This document shows positions 1 through 5,104 of a stretch of 5,935 nt of DNA, piece by piece. A program made the position numbers and the translations under genes. Source of the stretch: an uncultured Hyphomicrobiales bacterium (GTDB taxonomy: Bacteria > Pseudomonadota > Alphaproteobacteria > Rhizobiales > Xanthobacteraceae). Every line of letters begins with the position of its first letter. Within the stretch, counting starts at the first letter, position 1. A model generated the notes under the pieces. It was given only the letters and a program-made list of their open reading frames with translations. It was not told the origin of the DNA and did no database searches. The stretch covers positions 1 through 5,935 of the forward strand of contig CAITEM010000275.1 of the NCBI GenBank assembly GCA_903891395.1, given 5' to 3'.

Positions 1-17
1 CGGTAAGCACGGTCCTA
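1..17 (-). other. In-frame amber codon in parA with ParA-like codons continuing beyond it
   Basis: On the minus strand, positions 17-15 read TAG and positions 14-1 read GAC CGT GCT TAC CG, giving D-R-A-Y-R in the parA frame. In Caulobacter ParA, as I recall it, the same place reads GQTARRSYRLRDAL, which aligns without a gap as GQS-stop-DRAYR. The stop therefore replaces one sense codon and there is no frameshift. A single substitution from AAG, CAG, GAG, TCG, TGG, TTG or a Tyr codon would explain it. Only 14 bases beyond the stop are visible. Confidence 0.7.
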
Positions 18-401
18 GCTCTGGCCGATATCCAGTTCGAGGCCGGACAGATCCATCGTCGACGGCGCCAGGAAAAGTTGCGGCACCGCCGTCTGCACGA
101 TGGCGTCGCGCATCGGCGCGGCGCCGGACAGCACGTCATAGGTCGAGGTGCGGCGCGCCTTGCGCTCGACACCGAGGCCGGTCGAGGCGTTGCCCTGCGG
201 ATCGAGGTCGACGATCAGGACGTGCTCGCCGATCGCGGCCAGCGCGGTGCCGAGGTTGATCGCCGTCGTGGTCTTGCCGACGCCGCCCTTCTGGTTGGCG
301 ATGGCGATGACGCGCGGGCGGCCCGGCTCGCCGGCCGCGGCGGGCTTGGGGAACGGCACGACCTGCGGGTCGGTCACTGGGCTATCGGGCGTATCGGTCA
401 T
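15..401 (-). CDS. parA: Chromosome partition ATPase ParA, N-terminal half, ended by an in-frame TAG
   Basis: ParA/Soj-family ATPase that works with ParB bound at parS to segregate replication origins. Visible motifs are the deviant Walker A box KGGVGKTT (residues 38-45, with signature lysine K38 and catalytic K43) and the Walker A' box DLDPQGN (65-71). The stretch APSTMDLSGLELDIGQS (112-128) is typical of chromosomal ParA. The ATG at 399-401 is followed by a disordered-looking 29-residue leader before VIAIANQKGG. The gene lies 34 bases after rsmG on the same strand and is probably co-transcribed with it; no strong Shine-Dalgarno is visible. Chromosomal ParA is usually about 260-290 residues, but this frame stops after 128, before the rest of the ATPase fold. 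The codons after the TAG continue in frame as D-R-A-Y-R, as expected of intact ParA, so this is a nonsense mutation or a sequence error near the window edge rather than a natural C-terminus. The identification is secure; whether the gene is intact is not. Confidence 0.9.
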   Translation of the reverse strand: MTDTPDSPVTDPQVVPFPKPAAAGEPGRPRVIAIANQKGGVGKTTTAINLGTALAAIGEHVLIVDLDPQGNASTGLGVERKARRTSTYDVLSGAAPMRDAIVQTAVPQLFLAPSTMDLSGLELDIGQS

Positions 402-435
402 GGCGGCAGTCCATCGGTTGTCGGCGGACCCGGGC

Positions 436-1101
436 TCAGCGACGCTTCCGGGTGAGGCCGGTCACGATCACGATTGATCCATCCAGGCTGGTCTTGCTCG
501 GGGCCTTGGTGGCCTCAATATTCCAATATTTAGCGGCTTCGGTCAATTCGGCGTCTACATCTTGACCCTTCGGGAACAGCCCCATCGCGCCGCGCTGAAT
601 CAGAGGAAAGGCCAATTCGAACAAGACTTTCAATGGGGACAGCGCGCGGGCGGTGACAACATCCACGCTATCCCCATGGCTGGCGGGGAAATTTTCTGCC
701 CGCATGTGGTGGATTTCAGCCGGGACGCCCGTTTTTGCCACCGCGTCCCGCAGGAAATTGGCCTTCTTGCCGACGCTCTCGACCAGGTGGACCCTGGCGC
801 CGGGCGTGTCAGCCAAAGCGCAGGCAATCGGGATACCGGGAAATCCCGCGCCGGCGCCGAAGTCGGCCCAGGTTTTTGCCTCCGGTGCGAGGGCGAGGAG
901 CTGGAGTGAGTCGGCGACGTGACGGGTCCATACCGTGGGGATTGTCGAGGGGCCGATGAGGTTCTGCTTCTCGGTGGCGAGCAGCAGCGTGTCGACAAAG
1001 ATCGAAAGCCGCCGTTCTGTTTCACGTGAAACAGGCGTCAGCGCCAAAGCGCGCGCTTTGTCGGCGCTGAGATCGTGCGCGCCCTGCCCGCCTCGGTTCA
1101 C
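436..1101 (-). CDS. rsmG: 16S rRNA (guanine527-N7)-methyltransferase RsmG (GidB)
   Basis: SAM-dependent methyltransferase that makes m7G527 in 16S rRNA; loss of this family is known to give low-level streptomycin resistance. The 221-residue product has the usual family length. The glycine-rich SAM-binding loop is DFGAGAGFPGIPIA (80-93), followed by the acidic residue of HLVESVGKK (E108), then HMRAEN (132-137), TARAL (150-154) and FPKGQ (176-180). The start is GTG at 1101-1099. It overlaps the TGA of mnmG in a GTGA junction, which indicates translational coupling. The family's N-terminal PVSRETERRL segment (23-32) follows. Residues 24-28 (VSRET) are encoded by GTT TCA CGT GAA ACA, which is a parS site, so this stretch serves both as protein code and as ParB target. 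parA follows 34 bases downstream. No frameshift or missing motif is seen. Confidence 0.96.
   Translation of the reverse strand: MNRGGQGAHDLSADKARALALTPVSRETERRLSIFVDTLLLATEKQNLIGPSTIPTVWTRHVADSLQLLALAPEAKTWADFGAGAGFPGIPIACALADTPGARVHLVESVGKKANFLRDAVAKTGVPAEIHHMRAENFPASHGDSVDVVTARALSPLKVLFELAFPLIQRGAMGLFPKGQDVDAELTEAAKYWNIEATKAPSKTSLDGSIVIVTGLTRKRR
1018..1033. promoter_or_regulatory. parS: parS site 1 (ParB-binding centromere) inside rsmG
   Basis: TGTTTCACGTGAAACA is a perfect 16-bp palindrome and an exact match to the canonical chromosomal parS consensus recognised by ParB. It lies in the rsmG frame and encodes VSRET (residues 24-28). It is about 620 bp from the parA start, the expected neighbourhood for an origin-proximal ParABS system. 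A parS embedded in the 5' part of rsmG is known from other bacteria. Confidence 0.95.
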
Positions 1102-2963
1102 GCGACGGTCTTGCGGCGGCCGCGCTTCACATGCGCGACGAGAAGGGTGAGCGCCGCCGGCGTCAAGCCGTCGATCTTGGCGGCGTGGCCAATGGTGCGC
1201 GGCCGATGCGTCATCAGCTTCTGTTTGGCTTCGTTCGAGAGGCCCGACAGCGCCGCGTAATCGAAATCATCCGGTAGCGTGAAGCTCTCGTCGCGCCGGT
1301 ACGACGCGATGTCGGCATTCTGTCGCGACAGATAGACGTCATACTTGGCGTCGATCTCGATTTGCTCGGCGATCTTCGGCGCAAGGTCGCCGAACGGTGG
1401 CCAGATCTTCGCGAGTGAAGCGATGGTGATGTCCGGATAGGACAGCAATTCGAATGCCGAACGGCGATGGCCGTCTTTATTGAGAGAGAGACCGTGCCGC
1501 TCGCCCTCTTTCGGCGTCAGCGAAACGGAGTCGGCCAATGCACGCGCGGCCTTCAGCGCCGACGACTTCGCAGTGAATGCCGCCGTACGTTCGGCACCAA
1601 TGCATCCGATTGCGATGCCGCGCTCGGTCAAACGCTGATCGGCATTGTCGGCGCGCAGCTTCAAACGATATTCGGCGCGCGACGTGAACATGCGGTACGG
1701 CTCGGCGACGCCGCGCGTCACGAGGTCGTCGATCATCACGCCGATATAGGCTTCGGCGCGATCGAAGACGATGTTATCGCCGCCGCCGGCCTTCGACGCC
1801 GCGTTGAGACCCGCCAGAAGTCCCTGTGCCGCAGCCTCTTCGTAGCCTGTGGTGCCGTTGATCTGACCGGCGAGATAAAGACCCGCGAGGCGTTTTGTTT
1901 CGAGCGTTGGATGCAATTCGCGCGGATCGACGTAGTCGTATTCGATGGCGTAGCCAGGCCGCACGAACGTGGCGTTTTCCAATCCGGGAATGGTCACCAC
2001 GAGAGCGTGCTGCACCTCTTCCGGCAGCGACGTCGAAATGCCGTTCGGATAGACGGTGGAATCGTCGAGACCTTCCGGCTCGAGAAAGATCTGGTGGCCG
2101 TCGCGCTCGCCGAATTTGACGATCTTGTCTTCGATCGACGGGCAATAGCGCGGACCGCGGCTGGCGATCTGGCCGGAATACATCGGCGAACGATGAACAT
2201 TGGCGCGAATGATCTCATGCGTCGCCGCGACGGTGCGCGTGATGCCGCATTCGATCTGCGGCGTCGTGATGCGCTCGGTCAACATCGAGAACGGCTCCGG
2301 CACATCGTCGCCGGGCTGCATCTCAAGCGCCGACCAGTTGATGGTGCGGCCATCGAGGCGCGGCGGCGTGCCGGTCTTCAACCGCCCGAGCGTGAAGCCG
2401 GCCTTTTCCAGGGTCGTTGACAGGCCCAAAGCCGGCGCTTCGCCGGCGCGGCCGGCGGGAATCTGCTTCTCGCCGATATGGATGAGGCCGCGCAGGAACG
2501 TGCCGGTCGTAAGCACGACGGCGCCGCAAGCGATCTCGCGGCCATCTTTCAATTTCACGCCGGCAACGCGGCCGTCTTTGATCACCAGGTCGTCGGCCTC
2601 GGACTCGATCACGTCGAGGTTGGGCATAGCCTTGATTGCTTGCTGCATCGCCTGCGCATAAAGCTTGCGGTCGGCCTGCGCCCGCGGGCCGCGCACGGCG
2701 GGACCCTTGCGGCGGTTCAGAACGCGGAATTGGATGCCGCCCTGGTCGGCGACGCGGCCCATGAGGCCGTCCAGCGCGTCGATCTCGCGCACCAGATGGC
2801 CCTTGCCGAGCCCGCCGATCGCCGGATTGCACGACATGGCGCCGACGGTGGCGAATTGATGCGTCACCAGCGCGGTGCGCGCGCCCTTGCGGGCGGCTGC
2901 AGCCGCGGCTTCGCAGCCGGCATGGCCGCCGCCAATCACAACAACATCGTAGGAACCGCGCAT
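1098..2963 (-). CDS. mnmG: tRNA uridine-34 carboxymethylaminomethyl modification enzyme, FAD subunit MnmG (GidA)
   Basis: FAD-dependent subunit of the cytoplasmic MnmE-MnmG complex, which installs the cmnm5 group on wobble uridine 34 of certain tRNAs using methylene-tetrahydrofolate, glycine or ammonium, NADH and GTP. The 621-residue length matches the family. Visible motifs: dinucleotide-binding GGGHAG (11-16); CNPAIGG with conserved C45; GGIQFRVLNRRKGPAVRGPR (75-94); signature GPRYCPSIEDK with C274 (270-280); signature AGQINGTTGYEEAAAQG (365-381); and RMFTSRAEYRL (424-434). The C-terminal helical region that contacts MnmE and tRNA includes YDVYLSRQ (541-548). The ATG at 2963-2961 is the only credible start, because an in-frame TGA lies eight codons upstream (2987-2985). 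No clear Shine-Dalgarno is seen. It overlaps rsmG by 4 bases and follows mnmE by 91 bases, so its protein partner is encoded just upstream. Confidence 0.98.
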   Translation of the reverse strand: MRGSYDVVVIGGGHAGCEAAAAAARKGARTALVTHQFATVGAMSCNPAIGGLGKGHLVREIDALDGLMGRVADQGGIQFRVLNRRKGPAVRGPRAQADRKLYAQAMQQAIKAMPNLDVIESEADDLVIKDGRVAGVKLKDGREIACGAVVLTTGTFLRGLIHIGEKQIPAGRAGEAPALGLSTTLEKAGFTLGRLKTGTPPRLDGRTINWSALEMQPGDDVPEPFSMLTERITTPQIECGITRTVAATHEIIRANVHRSPMYSGQIASRGPRYCPSIEDKIVKFGERDGHQIFLEPEGLDDSTVYPNGISTSLPEEVQHALVVTIPGLENATFVRPGYAIEYDYVDPRELHPTLETKRLAGLYLAGQINGTTGYEEAAAQGLLAGLNAASKAGGGDNIVFDRAEAYIGVMIDDLVTRGVAEPYRMFTSRAEYRLKLRADNADQRLTERGIAIGCIGAERTAAFTAKSSALKAARALADSVSLTPKEGERHGLSLNKDGHRRSAFELLSYPDITIASLAKIWPPFGDLAPKIAEQIEIDAKYDVYLSRQNADIASYRRDESFTLPDDFDYAALSGLSNEAKQKLMTHRPRTIGHAAKIDGLTPAALTLLVAHVKRGRRKTVA

Positions 2964-3016
2964 GGCGGCGTTGTAGCCGAGGCCTCAAGGCGGGTCAAAA
3001 AGTCGCCGAGCCGGAA

Positions 3017-3032
3017 TGTTTCACGTGAAACA
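3017..3032. promoter_or_regulatory. parS: parS site 2 (ParB-binding centromere) between mnmE and mnmG
   Basis: TGTTTCACGTGAAACA, identical to the site in rsmG, is a perfect palindrome and an exact parS consensus. It lies in the 91-base gap, 22 bases past the mnmE stop and 53 bases before the mnmG ATG. Its centre is 1,999 bp from the centre of parS site 1. ParB nucleation here could also affect transcription into mnmG, but that is inference. Confidence 0.95.
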
Positions 3033-3054
3033 CGGGCAGCGGCCGGGTCTTGGC

Positions 3055-4728
3055 CTATTTGCCGATGCAGAAGTCCCGGAAGATCACATCCAGGATATCT
3101 TCGACATCGACCCGGCCGGTCAGACGGCCCAGCGCGCGGCAGGCGATTCGCAGCTCCTCAGCCACCAGATCTTCGCGGCCCGTCAGCGCGGGCGACAAGG
3201 TCCGGCGCAGCGCGGCCAGAACCTCCTCCAGTGCATGACGGTGGCGGGCCCGCGTCACCAGCGCCGATTCAGCCCCGGCCAGGAAACCCTGCGCCTGGTG
3301 AGTCAACGCGGACAACAGCACGTCAAAACCTTCACCCGATACCGCCGAAAGATCGAATATCAAATCATTTATACCGGATGTCGATTCACTGCTAGGTGTT
3401 AACCCCTCACTAACCATGTTTGTTAAAGGAGTATTAGTTCGTAGTTTCTGTTCACTCTTATTACCATCCAGCCTTAAAGGTTGATTAACTATGTTTTTTA
3501 AAGGCTTATTAATTGGGTCTGCAAGTTCATTCTTACTATCAATCTGTATCAGTAATTCATTTTTACTGCCAACCTCCTGAATCAAATCGACTTTATTGCG
3601 AATCAGCCAGACCGGAGGGGGCAACGCTACTGCGGGAGACAATGGCTCCTCGTCACTCCGGGGCGCGCTGAAAGCACGAACTCGCAATCCAGGGCCGAAC
3701 TCAGGGATTGCAGGATTCCGGGCTCGCTCGCCTGATGGCTCGCGCCCCGGAACGACCGGAGAGAACTCGGCCGTTGACCCACCGGCCTCGCTCGCATCGA
3801 CCACCCACAGCACCAAATCGGCCGCCGCCGCCCGTTCGCGGGCGCGGCGCACGCCTTCGATCTCGACGGGGTCGTCGGTTTCCCGAATGCCGGCGGTATC
3901 GACCAAGGTCACGGGCAGACCGGCCAGTTCCAGATGCACCTCGATGACGTCACGGGTGGTGCCGGCGTAAGGTGAGACGATCGCCGCCTCGCGCCGCGCC
4001 AGCAAATTGAGCAGCGTCGACTTGCCGGCGTTGGGCGGTCCGGCAATCGCCACCACCAGTCCCTCGCGCAACCGCTCGCCGCGGCCGCCGTCGGCCAGCG
4101 CCGCCGCGATCTCAGCCGCCAGGTCGCGCGCAGCCGCGACGGCCGGCGCGAGCAGGTCGTCCGGCACGTCGCCTTCGTCGGAAAAATCGATACCGGCCTC
4201 GACCTGCGCCAGCGCCTGGATCAGCCGCTGCCGCCAGGTCTCGGCACGATTGCCGAGCAAGCCCTTCATCTGGCGGAACGCCTGGCGGCGCTGGCCTTGC
4301 GTCTCGGCCGAGACGAGATCGGCGAGGCCCTCGACGGCGGTGAGGTCGAGCTTGCCGTTCTCGAAAGCGCGGCGGGTGAACTCGCCGGCCTCGGCGGGGC
4401 GCAGCCCCTCGATGCGGCCGAGCGCGTCAAGCACCGCCGCGACCACGGCGCGGCCGCCGTGCAGTTGCAGCTCGGCCGTGTCCTCGCCGGTCTCGCTGTG
4501 CGGGCCGGGAAACCACAGCACCAAAGCTTCATCGATGATCTCGTTGGCATCTGAAGAATCTTGGTCGCGAATGCGGGCGAGGACGGCCTTGCGCGGCTCC
4601 GGGATTTTGACGCCGAGCGCGGTCAGCGCGTCGCCCGCGCGCGACCCCGAAATGCGGATCACGGCGATGGCCGCGGGAACGCGGCCGGAGGAGAGGGCGA
4701 AGATGGTGGGGCGGGTTGGCTCAGTCAT
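3055..4728 (-). CDS. mnmE: tRNA modification GTPase MnmE (TrmE), enlarged by two in-frame insertions
   Basis: K+-activated, G-domain-dimerising GTPase that works with MnmG on tRNA wobble uridine. The N-terminal folate-binding, tetramerising domain starts TIFALSSGR (8-16). Part of the helical domain follows (about 120-215). The G domain has G1 GPPNAGKST (230-238), G2 GTTRD (256-260), G3 DTAG (277-280), G4 NKVD (378-381) and G5 SAVSGEG (461-467). The second helical part ends in the conserved CIGK (554-557). The ATG at 4728-4726 leads directly into the family N-terminus. The 557 residues exceed the usual 440-460. The excess is about 50 residues between VVDAS (309-313) and PVWLIRNKVD, and about 70 between G4 and G5. 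The first insert overlaps a palindromic repeat. The second is AT-rich, rich in Asn, Lys and Ser, and internally repeated. Both keep the frame and all catalytic motifs survive, so an active protein with extended G-domain loops is likely. It probably leads the mnmE-mnmG-rsmG-parA cluster. Confidence 0.96.
   Translation of the reverse strand: MTEPTRPTIFALSSGRVPAAIAVIRISGSRAGDALTALGVKIPEPRKAVLARIRDQDSSDANEIIDEALVLWFPGPHSETGEDTAELQLHGGRAVVAAVLDALGRIEGLRPAEAGEFTRRAFENGKLDLTAVEGLADLVSAETQGQRRQAFRQMKGLLGNRAETWRQRLIQALAQVEAGIDFSDEGDVPDDLLAPAVAAARDLAAEIAAALADGGRGERLREGLVVAIAGPPNAGKSTLLNLLARREAAIVSPYAGTTRDVIEVHLELAGLPVTLVDTAGIRETDDPVEIEGVRRARERAAAADLVLWVVDASEAGGSTAEFSPVVPGREPSGERARNPAIPEFGPGLRVRAFSAPRSDEEPLSPAVALPPPVWLIRNKVDLIQEVGSKNELLIQIDSKNELADPINKPLKNIVNQPLRLDGNKSEQKLRTNTPLTNMVSEGLTPSSESTSGINDLIFDLSAVSGEGFDVLLSALTHQAQGFLAGAESALVTRARHRHALEEVLAALRRTLSPALTGREDLVAEELRIACRALGRLTGRVDVEDILDVIFRDFCIGK
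3388..3537. repeat. Two divergent 75-bp tandem repeats in an AT-rich island of mnmE
   Basis: Positions 3388-3462 and 3463-3537 align without gaps at an offset of 75 bases (25 codons). By hand count 46 of 75 bases match, rising to 38 of 54 over the right-hand part (3409-3462 against 3484-3537). The conserved core is TAAC-ATGTTT-TTAAAGG-TATTA. By hand count GC is about 37% and 33%, far below the surrounding genes. The units encode MnmE residues 423-447 and 398-422, sharing K, E, N, P, L, N, V and L at equal positions. Confidence 0.75.
3399..3512. promoter_or_regulatory. Cluster of TTAA-N7-TTAA motifs resembling CtrA sites
   Basis: Two perfect TTAA-N7-TTAA motifs occur at 3474-3488 (TTAAAGGTTGATTAA, followed by C as in the CtrA consensus) and 3498-3512 (TTAAAGGCTTATTAA). 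Two one-mismatch versions lie exactly 75 bases away in the sister repeat, at 3399-3413 (TTAA-N7-CTAA) and 3423-3437 (TTAA-N7-TTAG). Spacing within each pair is 24 bases. TTAA-N7-TTAA is the known binding motif of the alphaproteobacterial cell-cycle regulator CtrA. The sites lie inside mnmE, not in a promoter, and AT-richness raises the chance rate, so function is speculative. Confidence 0.3.
3523..3585. repeat. Short 10-11-residue repeat LIQ..SKNEL next to the 75-bp repeats
   Basis: MnmE residues 382-392 read LIQEVGSKNEL and 393-402 read LIQIDSKNEL. At DNA level the shared bases recur at an offset of 30 (for example GTTCATTCTTACT at 3525-3537 against ATTCATTTTTACT at 3555-3567). This is a second, shorter periodicity in the AT-rich island, immediately after the G4 motif NKVD. 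It suggests growth by local duplication. Confidence 0.65.
3652..3756. repeat. Palindromic repeat element inserted in frame in mnmE
   Basis: An imperfect inverted repeat of about 105 bp. The outer 16-base arms at 3652-3667 and 3741-3756 match at 14 of 16 positions (core TCCGGGGCGCG / CGCGCCCCGGA). A nested hairpin has perfect 7-base arms GCAATCC (3684-3690) and GGATTGC (3705-3711). The CCGGGGCGCG-armed form resembles dispersed intergenic palindromes of Bradyrhizobium- and Rhodopseudomonas-type genomes (from memory; copy number was not checked). Here it is translated as about MnmE residues 325-359, a Pro/Arg/Ser-rich stretch, so it is a coding copy comparable in concept to Rickettsia palindromic elements. 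Confidence 0.75.
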
Positions 4729-4858
4729 CGCGGCGCAGGTGAGCGCCGGAGGGGAGGTGGGTCAAGGGGTGATTGCCGACGCGAGCCTAGATCCGCAAGC
4801 CGTGCTGTCTTAATACGATATTCGTCGAGATAGCGATCTGCGGCGTAGACTTAGGGCT

Positions 4859-4879
4859 TCCTCGGGTCAAGTCCGAGGA
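4859..4879. repeat. Short palindrome TCCTCGG-N7-CCGAGGA
   Basis: Perfect 7-base arms at 4859-4865 and 4873-4879 flank the loop GTCAAGT. The 'CCTCGG-acttgac-CCGAGG' type is a familiar half-unit of dispersed intergenic palindromes in alphaproteobacteria. It has no downstream T-run, so it is better read as a repeat fragment than as a rho-independent terminator. Confidence 0.6.
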
Positions 4880-4924
4880 CAGGCTCTCAGGACGAGGCGG
4901 GTAAAAGCAACAGTAATCTTTTCC

Positions 4925-4995
4925 GTTCGTCCCCGCGCAAGCGGGGACCCAGTCCTTTGGCCAAGAACTGGATTCCCGCTTTCGCGGGAATGAGC
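4925..4995. repeat. Double-hairpin dispersed palindromic repeat
   Basis: Two perfect hairpins sit symmetrically about a centre. The first is GTCCCCGC-gcaa-GCGGGGAC (4929-4948) and the second is ATTCCCGC-tttc-GCGGGAAT (4972-4991). Between them lie CCAGT (4949-4953) and ACTGG (4967-4971) around the palindrome TTGGCCAA (4957-4964). The whole element can fold as a cloverleaf or cruciform. On the minus strand it reads as the 'IPAKAGIQ...PRLRGDE' peptide often mis-called as protein in many proteobacterial genomes, a known hallmark of this repeat class. It lies 74 bases before the earliest possible start of the thioredoxin-like gene. Confidence 0.88.
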
Positions 4996-5104
4996 GGAAG
5001 AGAAAGCTCCACGACACCCTCTTTCTGCCTCCACCAACCTTTGCTAATTTCACCGCGCTGCCCCGCGCATGGCAAAACCGCGCGCCCGCGGCCGAGACCC
5101 TTCG

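Larger units (their letters stand above)
4729..5068. other. Divergent intergenic region between mnmE and the thioredoxin-like gene
   Basis: About 340 bases with no supported gene. It must carry the promoters for both mnmE (leftward) and the thioredoxin-like gene (rightward). I see no convincing -35/-10 pair on either side. The right part, 4859-4995, is occupied by two palindromic repeats. The stretch 4800-4830 is relatively AT-rich (TCTTAATACGATATTCG) and is the most likely place for promoter elements, but this is only a guess. Confidence 0.5.

Noticed and set aside
1467..2420. Plus-strand open frame of 317 codons
   Set aside because: It is the antisense shadow of mnmG in GC-rich DNA; the peptide is Arg-rich with no recognisable motif.
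2478..3395. Plus-strand open frame of 305 codons spanning mnmG, parS and mnmE
   Set aside because: It crosses two well-supported opposite-strand genes and the intergenic parS; no domain is seen.
3016..3402. Plus-strand frame beginning MFHVKHG at parS site 2
   Set aside because: The start peptide is just the parS sequence translated, and the rest is antisense to mnmE.
3366..3580. AT-rich island as the replication origin itself
   Set aside because: No recognisable DnaA box (TTATCCACA type) was found in it on either strand, and it lies within a coding frame that keeps all MnmE motifs.
4757..4770. TTGACC on the minus strand as a -35 box for mnmE
   Set aside because: No -10-like hexamer lies at suitable spacing downstream, so no promoter call is made.
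4929..4991. Possible rho-independent terminator from the GC-rich hairpins
   Set aside because: No T-run follows either hairpin on either strand, and the symmetric double-hairpin structure fits a dispersed repeat better.
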